From assembly GCA_018240785.1 (NCBI GenBank), contig JAFEFC010000011.1:435435-499434 (forward strand): 64,000 nt of DNA. The letters run 5' to 3'. Below the pieces are notes generated by a model. That model made no database searches and had not been told where the DNA came from. It saw only the letters and a program-made list of their open reading frames with translations. The first letter of the stretch is position 1. Every line of letters begins with the position of its first letter. Of this stretch, positions 25,331 to 36,130 are shown piece after piece. Position numbers and translations under genes: made by a program. The stretch is from Pseudomonadota bacterium (lineage in GTDB: Bacteria; Pseudomonadota; Gammaproteobacteria; Burkholderiales; Rhodocyclaceae).

Positions 25331-28300
25331 TCAGGCCGACACCGCGGACGGCTCGGCGTCGTCGATGGCCTCGCGCTCACGGCGTGCCAGCAGCGTGTAC
25401 ACCGTCGGCACCACGAACAGCGTAAAGAACGTGCCCAGCAGCAGGCCACCGACGATGACCCAGCCGATCTGCTGCCGGCTTTCGGCTCCTGCGCCGGTGG
25501 CGAGGGCAAGCGGAACCGAGCCCAGCACCATCGCGCCGGTGGTCATCAGGATCGGGCGCAGCCGCAGCACGGCCGCTTCGACCACCGCATCGCGCAAGGC
25601 GCCGCCGCCATCGCGCAACTGATTGGCGAACTCCACGATCAGGATGCCGTGCTTGGTGATCAGACCCACCAGCGTCACGAGGCCGATCTGGCTATACACG
25701 TTGAGCGTGCCGCCGGTCAGCCGCAGCGCAAGCAGCGCGCCGGCCATGCTCAGCGGCACGGTGAGCATGATGATGAAGGGGTCGCGGAAGCTCTCGAACT
25801 GCGCCGCCAGCACCAGGTAGATGAAGGCGAGCGCGAGCACGAAGGCCAGCGCCAGGCTGGAGGAGCTTGTCCTGAACTCGCGCGACTGGCCGTCGTAATC
25901 CGTGCCGTAGCCCGGCGGCAGGATGCGCGCCGAGGTGTCCTCCATCCACTTCAGTGCCTCGCCCAGCGCATAGCCCGGCGCCAGGTTGGCCGAGATCGTC
26001 ACCGCGCGGCGCTGGCCGAAGTGGTTCAGCTCGCGTGGCGCGACCGACTCATGCACTTTCACCAGGCTGGCGAGCGGCACCATCTGCCCGCTCTTCGAAC
26101 GCACGAAGATGTCGTGGATGTCGCGCGGCCCCACTCGGCTGTCGGCCGCCACCTGCACGACCACGTCGTACTGCTCGGCCTCCTGCTTGTAGCGCGTCAC
26201 CTGGCGGCCGCCGAGCATGGTCTCCAGCGTGCGCCCGATCACGTCCACCGGCACACCGAGGTCGGCGGCACGGTCGCGATCCACGTCCACCGCGAGCTCG
26301 GGCAAGGTCAGCTTGAGGTCGGTGTCCGGCGACAGGAAACCCGGGTTGCGGCGCATCTCGTCCAGCATGCGCTCGGTGAGACGCGCGAGCTCGTCGTATG
26401 ACTCCGACGTGGTGATGACGAAGCTCACCGGACGCGAGCGCGGATTCTGGCCGAAGGAGGCCGGCTGCACCGGGAAGGCGTTCACGCCCGGGATGGCGCG
26501 CAGCCTGGGCTGCAATTCAGCGGCAATCTCGCTCGCCTTGCGGCTGCGTTGCTTCCAGTCCTTGAAGCCGACGAAGGAGATGCCCTGCGACACCGTCGGG
26601 TTGCCGGCGATCACCAGGTAGCGGTCAACTTCGGGCAAGGCGGCGTAGATGTCCTCGATCTCCTTCGCATAGCGCCCGAGATAGTCGATCGTCGCGCCTT
26701 CCGGGCCGCTGAAGATGCCGATCACCCGACCACGGTCCTCCAGCGGCGCCAGCTCGGACTTGAGCTGGCCAAGCAGCACTGCCGCAGTTGCCGCGACGGC
26801 GACGAAAGCCAGCATCACCAGCCAGCGCGCATTCAACGCGCGCTGCAGTACCGCGCGGTAGCCTTCGGTCAGCCAGGTGAGGAAACGCTCGATGCCGTTG
26901 TAGATCGGGCCATGCCTGGGCTCGTGGCGCAGCAGCTTCGAGCACATCATCGGCGACAGCGTCAGCGCGACGAAGCCCGACACGATCACCGCGCCCGCCA
27001 GCGTCAATGCGAACTCGGTAAACAGCTTGCCGGTGCGCCCAGTCATGAAGGCGACCGGCGCGTACACCGCGGCGAGCGTGATCGTCATCGCCACCACCGC
27101 GAAGCCGATCTCCTTCGCGCCCTTGAACGCGGCGGCGAGCGGCGGCATGCCTTCCTCGACGTGGCGGTAGATGTTCTCCAGCACCACGATCGCGTCATCC
27201 ACCACCAGGCCGATCGCCAGCACCAGCGCCAGCAGCGTCAGCGTGTTGATGGAGAAGCCGAAGGCGAACATCAGCGTGAACGCGCCCACCAGCGACACCG
27301 GGATCGTCACCAGCGGGATCAGCATCGCGCGCCAGTTGCGCAGGAAGAACAGGCACACCACCGCGACCAGGATCACCGCCTCCCAGATCGTGGAGAACAC
27401 TGAGGCGATCGAGCGGTCGATGAACACCGTGGTGTCGTTGGCGATCGCCATCGTCATGCCTTCGGGCAACTCGGCCTGCAGGCGCGGCATCATGTCGTCG
27501 AGGGCACGCTTGACGTCGAGCGGATTGGCGGTCGATTGCTTGACCAGACCGATCGACACCGCCGGCTTGCCCATGAAGCGCGCCGCCGTGCGCTCGTCCT
27601 GCGCCGCGACCTCGACCCGACCGATGTCGCGGATGCGCACCGGATAGCCGTCGGGCGTGGCCGGCTGGCGCACGACGATCGCCTCGAACGCCGCCGGCTC
27701 GGCCAGGTCGGTGCGTGCCACCACCGCGAACTCGCGCTTCTCGCTTTCGATGCGGCCGGCGGGCAGTTCCACGTTCTGGCGGCGGATCGCATCCTCGACG
27801 TCCTGCGCGGTGAGCTTGAAGGCGGCGAGGCGGTCGCGGTCCAGCCAGATCCGCATCGAGTAGCGGCGCTCGCCGAACAGGCGGGCATCGGCCGCCCCCG
27901 GCAGTGTCTGCATGCGCGGCTTGACGACGCGGTTGGCGAAGTCGCTGATCTCGAGCGGGCTGTGCCGGTCAGAGAAGAACGCCACCCAGATGATGGGGTT
28001 GGCGTCGGCCTCCACCTTGGCGATCACCGGCTCGTCGATGTCGTTGGGCAGACGCTTGCGCACGCGCGAGACACGGTCGCGCACGTCGGCGGCGGCGCTG
28101 TCGGCACTGCGCTCGATGCGGAAACGCACGGTGATCTGGCTGCGCTCCTGGCGGCTGATCGACGACAGCACGTCCACGCCCTCGATGCCGGCGAGGGAAT
28201 CCTCCAGCGGCTTCGTGACCTGCGATTCGATGATCTCGGCGCTGGCACCGGTATAGGTAGTGTCCACCGTCACCACCGGCTCGTCGATGTTCGGATATTC

Positions 28301-28405
28301 GCGCACCGTCAGGCGCGAGAACGCCATCAGCCCGACCAGCAGCACCAGCAGCGACAGCACCGTGGCAAACACCGGACGCTTGATGCAGATCTCGGACAGC
28401 ACCAT
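25331..28405 (-). CDS. RND-family efflux transporter, inner-membrane permease
   Basis: 1024 residues, the usual length of hydrophobe/amphiphile RND pumps. It begins MVLSEICIKRPVFATVLSLL, has the first periplasmic porter loop (REYPNIDEPVVTV), and in TM4 the proton-relay pair LVVDDAIVVLENIYRHVEEG with two adjacent Asp. The two halves repeat the fold, and LVTLVGLITKHGILIVEFAN marks the second. It exchanges drugs or other amphiphiles for protons across the envelope together with an adaptor and an outer-membrane channel. The adaptor gene is 11 bp upstream. No outer-membrane channel gene is adjacent. The substrate is unknown. Confidence 0.93.
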   Translation of the reverse strand: MVLSEICIKRPVFATVLSLLVLLVGLMAFSRLTVREYPNIDEPVVTVDTTYTGASAEIIESQVTKPLEDSLAGIEGVDVLSSISRQERSQITVRFRIERSADSAAADVRDRVSRVRKRLPNDIDEPVIAKVEADANPIIWVAFFSDRHSPLEISDFANRVVKPRMQTLPGAADARLFGERRYSMRIWLDRDRLAAFKLTAQDVEDAIRRQNVELPAGRIESEKREFAVVARTDLAEPAAFEAIVVRQPATPDGYPVRIRDIGRVEVAAQDERTAARFMGKPAVSIGLVKQSTANPLDVKRALDDMMPRLQAELPEGMTMAIANDTTVFIDRSIASVFSTIWEAVILVAVVCLFFLRNWRAMLIPLVTIPVSLVGAFTLMFAFGFSINTLTLLALVLAIGLVVDDAIVVLENIYRHVEEGMPPLAAAFKGAKEIGFAVVAMTITLAAVYAPVAFMTGRTGKLFTEFALTLAGAVIVSGFVALTLSPMMCSKLLRHEPRHGPIYNGIERFLTWLTEGYRAVLQRALNARWLVMLAFVAVAATAAVLLGQLKSELAPLEDRGRVIGIFSGPEGATIDYLGRYAKEIEDIYAALPEVDRYLVIAGNPTVSQGISFVGFKDWKQRSRKASEIAAELQPRLRAIPGVNAFPVQPASFGQNPRSRPVSFVITTSESYDELARLTERMLDEMRRNPGFLSPDTDLKLTLPELAVDVDRDRAADLGVPVDVIGRTLETMLGGRQVTRYKQEAEQYDVVVQVAADSRVGPRDIHDIFVRSKSGQMVPLASLVKVHESVAPRELNHFGQRRAVTISANLAPGYALGEALKWMEDTSARILPPGYGTDYDGQSREFRTSSSSLALAFVLALAFIYLVLAAQFESFRDPFIIMLTVPLSMAGALLALRLTGGTLNVYSQIGLVTLVGLITKHGILIVEFANQLRDGGGALRDAVVEAAVLRLRPILMTTGAMVLGSVPLALATGAGAESRQQIGWVIVGGLLLGTFFTLFVVPTVYTLLARREREAIDDAEPSAVSA

Positions 28406-28416
28406 GACCTGTTCCC

Positions 28417-29595
28417 TCAGCGCGTGACCGGCGCCTGCGCTGCCGCGACCGGCGACGCCCCCCCGGCTCGCGCTTCCCGCTGCACGATCTGCACCGGCAC
28501 GCCGTCGCGCAGCTTGAGCTGGCCGGCGGTCACCACCAGGGCGTCGGGCGGCAAGCCGGCGACGATCTCGACCATCGCATCCCGTCGCATGCCGGTCTTC
28601 ACCTCGGTGCGCTGCGCCTTGCCGTCCGCCACCCGGAAGACGAACTGCACATTGCCGGGCGCCGGCACGAGCGCCTCTTCCGGCACCAGCAGCGCATCCG
28701 CACGCTGGTCGAGGATCAGCCGCACGCGCACGAACATGCCGGGGCGCAACCGTCCTTGCGCGTTCTGCAGGCGGGCGCGCAGCACGACGGCGCGGCCCTG
28801 CGCATCCACCAGCGGGTTGATCGCATCCACCGTGGCAGGAAAGCGCTCGCCCGGCAGCACGTCGCTGCTCACTTCCAGCGTCTGGCCGGGACGGATGCGC
28901 CCGAGGTAAAGCTCGGGCAGGCGGAAATCGACTTTCAGCGTGGCGATGTCCTCGACATTGACCAGCGCGTCGCCGTCCTTCACGAAGTGGCCGGGGCTCA
29001 CGTCACGGATGCCGACGACGCCGGCGAAGGGAGCGCGGATCTGCGTGCGCTCCAGCCGTGCCTGCGCCAACGCGGTGGTCGCGCGCGCAACTTCCAGCTG
29101 CGAGCGCGCCGTGTCCAGGCTGCTCTGGCTGACGAACTTGCGCGCGAACAGATCCTCCGTGCGGCGGATGTTGGCGTCCGCCAGCCTCAGGCTGGCCTGC
29201 GCCTGCTGCAGCTCGGCGCGCTGCACCGCGGCGTCGAGTTCCACCAGCACGTCGCCCTTCCTCACCGCAGCACCGTCGCGGAAACGGATCGCCGAGATCC
29301 GCCCCGCCACCTCGGGGCGCAGCACGACGGACTCGTTCGACACCAACGAACCGACGGCGGTGACATCGTCGGCGATCGCCCGCTGCTCCACCGCCCGCAC
29401 CTCGACCAGCACTGGCCCACCCTGCGCCGCCTGCCCGACCGCAGCCGGTGTGCCGCCACTGGCGGGCGCGCTGGAAGTTGCCGCCGATGGCGCGGCGGCA
29501 CCGGATGGGCGGTGATTGGCATACCAGGCGAGGGTGCCGAGGCCGATGAGGCCGGCCACGCTGAGGACGATTACAAGATGACGGCTGGATGGCAT
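28417..29595 (-). CDS. RND efflux periplasmic adaptor (membrane fusion protein)
   Basis: 392 residues. An N-terminal anchor (VIVLSVAGLIGLGTLAWY) is followed by an Ala-rich spacer, then the biotinyl-lipoyl half VVLRPEVAGRISAIRFRDGA, VRKGDVLVELDA and a helical hairpin with AELQQAQASLRLADANI. The matching lipoyl half ERTQIRAPFAGVVGIRDVS follows, then beta-barrel and membrane-proximal domains (GRLRPGMFVRVRLIL). It bridges the permease to an outer-membrane channel. It is the first gene of the two-gene operon, 11 bp before the permease. Confidence 0.92.
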   Translation of the reverse strand: MPSSRHLVIVLSVAGLIGLGTLAWYANHRPSGAAAPSAATSSAPASGGTPAAVGQAAQGGPVLVEVRAVEQRAIADDVTAVGSLVSNESVVLRPEVAGRISAIRFRDGAAVRKGDVLVELDAAVQRAELQQAQASLRLADANIRRTEDLFARKFVSQSSLDTARSQLEVARATTALAQARLERTQIRAPFAGVVGIRDVSPGHFVKDGDALVNVEDIATLKVDFRLPELYLGRIRPGQTLEVSSDVLPGERFPATVDAINPLVDAQGRAVVLRARLQNAQGRLRPGMFVRVRLILDQRADALLVPEEALVPAPGNVQFVFRVADGKAQRTEVKTGMRRDAMVEIVAGLPPDALVVTAGQLKLRDGVPVQIVQREARAGGASPVAAAQAPVTR

Positions 29596-29741
29596 GAAGG
29601 GGAGCGCAAGGGGAACGTCGTGGATCGTGCAGGACAGGATGGCGCGCGGCGGGGCCGAGGCAGCCCCGGCGCCAGCCTGCGCGGCGAATGTCGAAGTTTA
29701 AGGACAAACGCCAAGGCTGTCCGGTTCCGCGACAAGCGCAG

Positions 29742-30242
29742 TCATTGCGGCGGCGGGGGCGATTGCGCACCGCCGGACGCGTCGTGAGCCGCGCGTCCGA
29801 GCAGTTCCAGCGTTCTGTCGTCCCGGCTGCCGCCGTAATGGCGCGCGAGGACCTCGGCAAAGACGGGGGCCGATTGCGGCAGCGCCGCGAACAGCGTCAT
29901 CGACGACTTCAGCTTGAGCACATCCGGATAGCCGAAGATGTCGTCCGCCGAGCGCCCTTGCACCTCCAGGACTGCCTGCGCGCAAGCGACCAGGCGCGGA
30001 CCCAGCAGCGGATGGCGCAGGTAAGCCTGCGCCTCGGCAAGGCTGCGGATGGCGTAGTGCATGGCCGTCGGACTGAGGCCCAGCCCTGCGAACTGCGGAA
30101 AGACGAACCACATCCAGTGCGAGCGCTTGCGCCCGGCCCTGATCTCCATCAGCGCCTGCTCATGGATACCCTGCTGTGCCTCGACGAAGCGGCGAAGATC
30201 GAAGCGATCCTCGTCGGCATCGGGGTGCGATGAACTGCCCAT
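29742..30242 (-). CDS. DUF1810 family protein
   Basis: 166 residues matching a conserved family of unknown function. The segments FDLRRFVEAQQGIHEQALME, GRKRSHWMWFVFPQFAGLG and the YLRHPLLGPRLVACAQAVL stretch are characteristic, together with IFGYPDVLKLKSSMTLF. It is soluble and probably all-helical. Its neighbours give no functional hint, since it is separated from both the efflux operon and the ATPase gene by over 90 bp. Confidence 0.88.
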   Translation of the reverse strand: MGSSSHPDADEDRFDLRRFVEAQQGIHEQALMEIRAGRKRSHWMWFVFPQFAGLGLSPTAMHYAIRSLAEAQAYLRHPLLGPRLVACAQAVLEVQGRSADDIFGYPDVLKLKSSMTLFAALPQSAPVFAEVLARHYGGSRDDRTLELLGRAAHDASGGAQSPPPPQ

Positions 30243-30335
30243 GGTCGGTCTCCACTACCGGCAGCGGCCGGCCTCACATCCCGCCAACCGCTGCAGCCTC
30301 ACGGCCGCCCCGGCATGCATGTCGCGACCCCCGCT

Positions 30336-32258
30336 TCAGCCACCCATCAACGACAGGTGGATGTCGCTGCCGTAGCGGCAGACGATCTCGCGCTTGGCGG
30401 CGAGAAAGGCCTCGACGTCGCCATCATGCCCGCTGCGGCGGATGCGGTGGCGCGCCAGCTCGTCGGCGATCACGTCGAGGAACAGCTCGGCGAGCAGCAG
30501 CCGCGCCGAATCGCGGAAGTTGCCGCGGCCGTCGACATACAACTGAACGGTGGGCGCCGCGGTGTTGATGATGATCTTGCGCTCCGCGGCGCTATACACC
30601 GCCCTGTCCTGCTCCCTGCCGAGGTAACGGAACTCGTAGCCGGTGAACATCGCCTCGCCATGGTCGCGGCGTGGGTGGCGCCGGCTCGCATGGGACCGGG
30701 CGTGATGCGCCTGATGCGCATGATGCGCGGCGTGTTCGGCGATGACGATCTGGCACCACGCCAGATAGCCGCCGACGCGCACGACGATCTCGCCGCGGTC
30801 GCCGGGCGCAGCGCCCATCACCGTCCATTCGACGCATGGATCTTCGCCCAGCGCGTGGACGGGCAGCTCCTTGGGCAGCGGACCAAGGTTGAGCCCTTCG
30901 CTCGTCGTCGCCTCGATGCTCAGCACCGCGTCGGCGCCAAGCTGCTGCGGGTCGACCAGCAGCCGCACGTGGAAGGGGTGGTTCGAGCTGCGGTAGTAGA
31001 AAGGCGTTGAGAAGCGCAAGGCGGCGCGATCGTCCTCCGCATCGACGCTGTCGGTGTTGCCGTCCCGCCGCTCGGCCGCCCCGGCTGCGGCTGGATGCAC
31101 GATGCCGAAGTCGTGGATCGCGGCCAGGTTCATGCGCTGCAGCAAGTGTTCGATCAGGTGCGCGGTGCGCCCCGAGGTGGTGGCGCGCTCGAGGTGCCTG
31201 AGCTTTTCCTGCTCGGCCATCACGCAGGGCGCGATCATCTTGCTGACCGCACGATAGAAGGCAGCGACGAGAGGCTCCTTCGGGTTCAGCCCGGCGCGCT
31301 CGTCGCTGATCACGGCCACGCCCTGCGCGAGCTTCTCGACCAGCGCCGGACAGCTCACCGTGCCGAACAGGTATTCGGTGCCGAGCTGGTTCTCGTAGTC
31401 GAACAACTGGCAATCCAGCACCGCCGTGCCCGACAGCACCACCAGGCCGTTGGTGCGCTCGTCGCCGCGCGGCGTGAGATCCGCGTCCAGCGCACGCTTG
31501 AGGGTGAGGGTGAAGGTGTGGGTCTGCCGCTCGTGCTGGAACTGACCCTTGAGCTCGGGGCCCAGCAGCAAGACCGAAGGCGGCTCCTCGAAGCGCACCG
31601 GGCCGCTGCGTTCGACCTCCGCGCCATCCTTCAGGTGCGCCACCTCGACCTGCCGGCGTGCGAGCAGATCCCGCAGGTAGAAGTTGTTGGCCAGCGCCTG
31701 CACCAGCGCGCCGAACTGGGAGATGCTGGCCTGCGGACTTTCGACGACGATCGCCACGCGCGTGCCGTCGGCCGCGATGCCGAGGCGCTCGCGATCGCTG
31801 GCGGTCGCCTCGCGGTCGTGGCCGCCGTCATCGTAGAGGTAGCCGCCATCCTCGCCGCGGAACAGTTCGATGCGCGACAGCCGCCCGGCACGGATGCTCT
31901 CGATCCAGCCGCAGCCCAGGCCGAAGATCGCCTGCTTGAGGCCGCGCCCGAAATAGCCGCGCCCGCCGTCCAGGCCCTGCGCAAGCGCGCTGTGAGCGGC
32001 GCCGTAGCTGAGGACGCGGCAGGCCTGGTCGAAGGCCATGCCCTCGGCCTGATCGGCCACCGTGAGCAGCGCGCCACGGCGGTGGCGCTCGTACTGCACG
32101 TCGATGCGGCCGCAGACCGGCACACCGGCCCGCTCCAGCCGGCCGTAGCTGTCGTCGCAGTTGGTGATGAGCTCGACGATGGCCTTCTCGATCGAGGCGA
32201 AGCGCCGCGAATCGATGTCGATCACGCGCTGATCGACGGGTATCGCATTGATCGCCAT
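30336..32258 (-). CDS. MORC/Hsp90-like GHKL ATPase with His-rich segment
   Basis: 640 residues from the ATG at 32256-32258, chosen for a GGGAGG site just upstream. The N-terminal ATPase motifs are KAIVELITNCDDSYG (N-box, Glu29, Asn33, Asp36), VADQAEGM (Asp69, Gly73) and GGRGYFGRGLKQAIFGLG (98-115), arranged as in MORC-type GHKL ATPases rather than MutL, gyrase or histidine kinases. No sensor, transmembrane or kinase domain is seen. Residues about 509-533 carry nine His in 25 positions, a possible metal-binding or flexible linker, and the C-terminal 110 residues form another domain. The role is unknown. It is unlinked to any obvious partner and sits between DUF1810 and purM. Confidence 0.78.
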   Translation of the reverse strand: MAINAIPVDQRVIDIDSRRFASIEKAIVELITNCDDSYGRLERAGVPVCGRIDVQYERHRRGALLTVADQAEGMAFDQACRVLSYGAAHSALAQGLDGGRGYFGRGLKQAIFGLGCGWIESIRAGRLSRIELFRGEDGGYLYDDGGHDREATASDRERLGIAADGTRVAIVVESPQASISQFGALVQALANNFYLRDLLARRQVEVAHLKDGAEVERSGPVRFEEPPSVLLLGPELKGQFQHERQTHTFTLTLKRALDADLTPRGDERTNGLVVLSGTAVLDCQLFDYENQLGTEYLFGTVSCPALVEKLAQGVAVISDERAGLNPKEPLVAAFYRAVSKMIAPCVMAEQEKLRHLERATTSGRTAHLIEHLLQRMNLAAIHDFGIVHPAAAGAAERRDGNTDSVDAEDDRAALRFSTPFYYRSSNHPFHVRLLVDPQQLGADAVLSIEATTSEGLNLGPLPKELPVHALGEDPCVEWTVMGAAPGDRGEIVVRVGGYLAWCQIVIAEHAAHHAHQAHHARSHASRRHPRRDHGEAMFTGYEFRYLGREQDRAVYSAAERKIIINTAAPTVQLYVDGRGNFRDSARLLLAELFLDVIADELARHRIRRSGHDGDVEAFLAAKREIVCRYGSDIHLSLMGG

Positions 32259-32312
32259 CCGCCCTCCCCCATGCTGCAAATGCTGCCGGCCGGTCTCGCC
32301 AGCCGGGCCCGA

Positions 32313-33371
<1,059 letters not shown>

Positions 33372-33510
33372 GATCTTTCCTCTGGGCTTGCGTGATGCAG
33401 TGCGAAAACACCCGGCGGCGGTCCGAACTTGAGGCCGCAACGCCAAGTGGCTACATTTACGGGTCTTGCGGGCCGTCTGCGCCCGCTTCAAGTCCGCGAT
33501 TTTACTAGAA

Positions 33511-34614
33511 ATGACCTCCCCCCGCGCCGACCGTCTGCAAACGCTCGTCTGGGCCGGCGCCGGCCTGGCGCTGGTCGCGCTGCTGTGGGCGCTCGGCCCC
33601 ATCCTCACCCCCTTCGTGATCGCATCGGTGTTCGCCTACATCTGCGATCCGGCGGTGAACTGGATGGTGGCGCGGCGCGTGCCGCGCGCGCTGGCGGTGC
33701 TGCTGGTCATCATCGGTCTCGGCCTGCTGCTGGTGGCGCTGGCGCTGATCCTGCTGCCCATGGTGTATCGCGAAGGGGTGATGCTGGTGCGCCGCCTGCC
33801 CGACCTGGTGGAAATGTTCAACGCCCAGGTGTCGCCCATCCTGCAGGCCCACCTCGGCCTGGACCTGCAGCTCGATGCAGCGCAGTTCCGCCAGTTGATC
33901 GCCGACAGCTGGACCAGCGCGCAGGACATCGTGCCCATTGTGCTCGGCCACCTGAAGACCGGCGGGCTGGCGCTGCTGGGCCTGGCCGCCAACGTCTTCC
34001 TGATCCCGCTGGTGATGTTCTACCTGCTGCAGGAGTGGCCGCGCATCCTCGCCGAACTCGAGCGCATCGTGCCCCGGCCGTGGCTGGACCGCACCTTGCA
34101 GATCATCAACGACATCGACCGCGTGATGTCCGAATTCCTCCGCGGCCAGTTGTCGGTGATGCTGCTGCTGGCAGTCTTCTACAGTGCAGGCCTGTGGCTG
34201 GCGGGCCTGAACTTCGCGCTGCCGGTGGGCGTGCTGACCGGCCTGCTGGTGTTCATCCCCTACGTCGGCTTCGGCGGCGGGCTGATCCTGGCCATCGTCG
34301 CCGCGCTGCTGCAGGGCGGCGGCTGGCCGCCGCTGGCGGGCGTGGCCATCGTCTATGGCCTGGGGCAAGTGGTGGAGAGCTTCCTGCTGACGCCCTACCT
34401 GGTGGGCGAGCGCATCGGCCTGCATCCGCTGGCAGTGATCTTTGCGCTGATGGCCTTCGGCCAGTTGTTCGGTTTCGTTGGCGTGCTGGTGGCGCTGCCG
34501 GTCAGCGCCGCCCTGCTCGTGGGGTTGCGCGAAGTGCGTAATGCCTGGTTTGCCAGCCCGGTGTACCTGGGCGAACGCGCCGCCGCGATCGCGCGGACGC
34601 CGGACGAGCAATGA
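33511..34614 (+). CDS. perM: AI-2E family (PerM/YhhT-like) inner-membrane protein
   Basis: 367 residues from ATG at 33511. About eight membrane helices are arranged as in AI-2E/PerM proteins: a first pair ([20 protein letters not shown]), a cytoplasmic region with [17 protein letters not shown], and the conserved C-terminal set [39 protein letters not shown] and [15 protein letters not shown]. Members include exporters and permeases; the substrate is unknown, and the quorum-sensing name of the family need not apply. The stop overlaps the hda start (ATGA at 34611-34614), so translation is coupled, a pairing common in betaproteobacteria. Confidence 0.88.
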   Translation: MTSPRADRLQTLVWAGAGLALVALLWALGPILTPFVIASVFAYICDPAVNWMVARRVPRALAVLLVIIGLGLLLVALALILLPMVYREGVMLVRRLPDLVEMFNAQVSPILQAHLGLDLQLDAAQFRQLIADSWTSAQDIVPIVLGHLKTGGLALLGLAANVFLIPLVMFYLLQEWPRILAELERIVPRPWLDRTLQIINDIDRVMSEFLRGQLSVMLLLAVFYSAGLWLAGLNFALPVGVLTGLLVFIPYVGFGGGLILAIVAALLQGGGWPPLAGVAIVYGLGQVVESFLLTPYLVGERIGLHPLAVIFALMAFGQLFGFVGVLVALPVSAALLVGLREVRNAWFASPVYLGERAAAIARTPDEQ

Positions 34615-35315
34615 AGCAGCTCGTCCTCGACATCCGCCCCGACGCACCGCCGACGCTGGACAACTTCGTGTCCGGCGCCAATGCGGAGCTGGTCGCCACG
34701 CTCGCGTTGCTGGCCGACCAGGCGACGGCGACGCAACTGCCATCGCGCCACCTGTACCTGTGGGGTGCGCCCGGCAGCGGCCGCAGCCACCTGCTGCGCG
34801 CCACTTTCGCGCTCGCGCGCGAGGATGGCCGGCCGACGCATCTGCTCAACGCCGCGGACATCGACGACGCGCTGCCCGATACGCCCGGCGCGCTGGTCGC
34901 GATCGACGATATCGACCAGCTCGGTGACCGGCCCGAGGCCGCGGCGCAGATCGCCCTGTTCAACGCCTTCAACCGCGCCCGCGGCAACGGCCAGTCGCTG
35001 CTGCTCGCCGGCCCCTGCGCGCCGCTGGGCCTGAAGCTGCGCGAGGACCTGCGTACGCGCATCGGCCAGAGCCTGATCTACGAGGTGCAGCCGCTCGATG
35101 ACGCTTCGCGCGCCGCCATCCTGCTTGCGCTCGCCGATCGGCGCGGCTTGCGGTTGGCCGACGAAGTGGTCGACTTCCTGCTGCGCCACGGCCGCCGCGA
35201 GCTGAGCAGCCTGCTCGCCGTGCTCGACGCACTCGACGCCGCTTCGCTGGAACGCAAGCGCCCCATCACCGTCCCGCTGCTGCGCGAAATGATGCAGCAG
35301 GGGCTGGCGATCTGA
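34611..35315 (+). CDS. hda: DnaA regulatory inactivator Hda
   Basis: 234 residues. Hda resembles the AAA+ domain of DnaA and, bound to the sliding clamp, promotes hydrolysis of DnaA-ATP after initiation. The N terminus MKQLVLDI fits a clamp-binding QLxL motif. The P-loop is LYLWGAPGSGRSHLLRA with Arg in place of the usual Lys, as in known Hda proteins. The Walker B region is LVAIDDIDQLG, and LREDLRTRIGQSL carries sensor and arginine-finger positions. It is coupled to perM. A locus rich in DnaA-box-like sites lies about 13 kb upstream in the same window. Confidence 0.93.
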   Translation: MKQLVLDIRPDAPPTLDNFVSGANAELVATLALLADQATATQLPSRHLYLWGAPGSGRSHLLRATFALAREDGRPTHLLNAADIDDALPDTPGALVAIDDIDQLGDRPEAAAQIALFNAFNRARGNGQSLLLAGPCAPLGLKLREDLRTRIGQSLIYEVQPLDDASRAAILLALADRRGLRLADEVVDFLLRHGRRELSSLLAVLDALDAASLERKRPITVPLLREMMQQGLAI

Positions 35316-35358
35316 GTGCCCGGCCCCTCAGTGCCCAGCCCCTCGGTGCCCAGTCCCC
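35314..35358. repeat. short tandem repeat, three 15-bp units
   Basis: Three diverged copies of a CAGTGCCCAGCCCCT unit lie at 35314-35328, 35329-35343 and 35344-35358. The first overlaps the hda stop codon. The units differ at one to three positions. No stem was seen, so it is probably a slippage product in the gap before the HAD gene. Confidence 0.75.
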
Positions 35359-35394
35359 TATCCATCCTCATGATCCTGTACGGAAATCCCTGAC

Positions 35395-36060
35395 GTGAAT
35401 CTCGTTCTGTTCGACCTCGACAACACTCTCCTCGCCGGCGACTCCGATTTCGAGTGGGCGCAATTCCTGATCCGCAAGGGCGTGCTCGACCGCGAAGTGC
35501 AGGAAGCGAAGAACGTGCAGTTCTACGAGCAGTACAAGGCCGGCACGCTCGACATCTTCGAGTTCCTCGACTTCCAGCTTGCGCCCTTGGCGCGCCACCC
35601 GCGCACCCAGCTCGACGCCTGGCACCGCGAGTTCGTCCACACCACGATCCGCCCGATGATCACCGACAAGGCTCGCGCCCTGGTACGCCAGCACCTCGAC
35701 GGCGGTGCCCTGGTGGCGGTCGTCACCGCCACCAACAGCTTCGTCACCGGGCCCATCGTGCTGGGCGAACTCGGCATCCCCCATCTCGTCGCCACCATCC
35801 CGGCGCAGGAAGGCGGCGCCTTCACCGGCAAGCCGCGCGGCATGCCGGCGTTCAAGGCCGGCAAGATCGAGCGTGTGGACAACTGGCTGGAATCGCTCGG
35901 CCTGCACTGGGGAAGCTTCGAGTGCTCGTGGTTCTACAGCGACTCGCACAACGACCTGCCGCTGATGACGCGCGTGACCAGCCCGGTCGCGGTCGACCCC
36001 GACGACACGCTGCGCGCGCATGCGCAGGCCGCGGGCTGGCCGGTGATCTCGCTGCGCTGA
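35395..36060 (+). CDS. HAD-IB family phosphatase (SerB-like)
   Basis: 221 residues starting at GTG 35395, which encodes the first residue of MNLVLFDLDNTLLAGDSDFE. Asp7 and Asp9 in FDLDNT are the nucleophile and acid of haloacid-dehalogenase phosphatases. Thr111-Ala-Thr in VVTATNS is motif II, Lys145 in TGKPRG is motif III, and YSDSHNDLPL is motif IV, binding Mg2+. The C1-type cap places it in subfamily IB with SerB and related histidinol-phosphate and phosphoserine phosphatases. The substrate is not certain. It stands 70 bp before pcnB on the same strand. Confidence 0.9.
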   Translation: MNLVLFDLDNTLLAGDSDFEWAQFLIRKGVLDREVQEAKNVQFYEQYKAGTLDIFEFLDFQLAPLARHPRTQLDAWHREFVHTTIRPMITDKARALVRQHLDGGALVAVVTATNSFVTGPIVLGELGIPHLVATIPAQEGGAFTGKPRGMPAFKAGKIERVDNWLESLGLHWGSFECSWFYSDSHNDLPLMTRVTSPVAVDPDDTLRAHAQAAGWPVISLR

Positions 36061-36130
36061 CATCCCGACCGCGTCGGCGGCGGTCGATCGGTTATCATTC
36101 GCCGCTCATGCAAGAACCTCTCCTCCTCCG

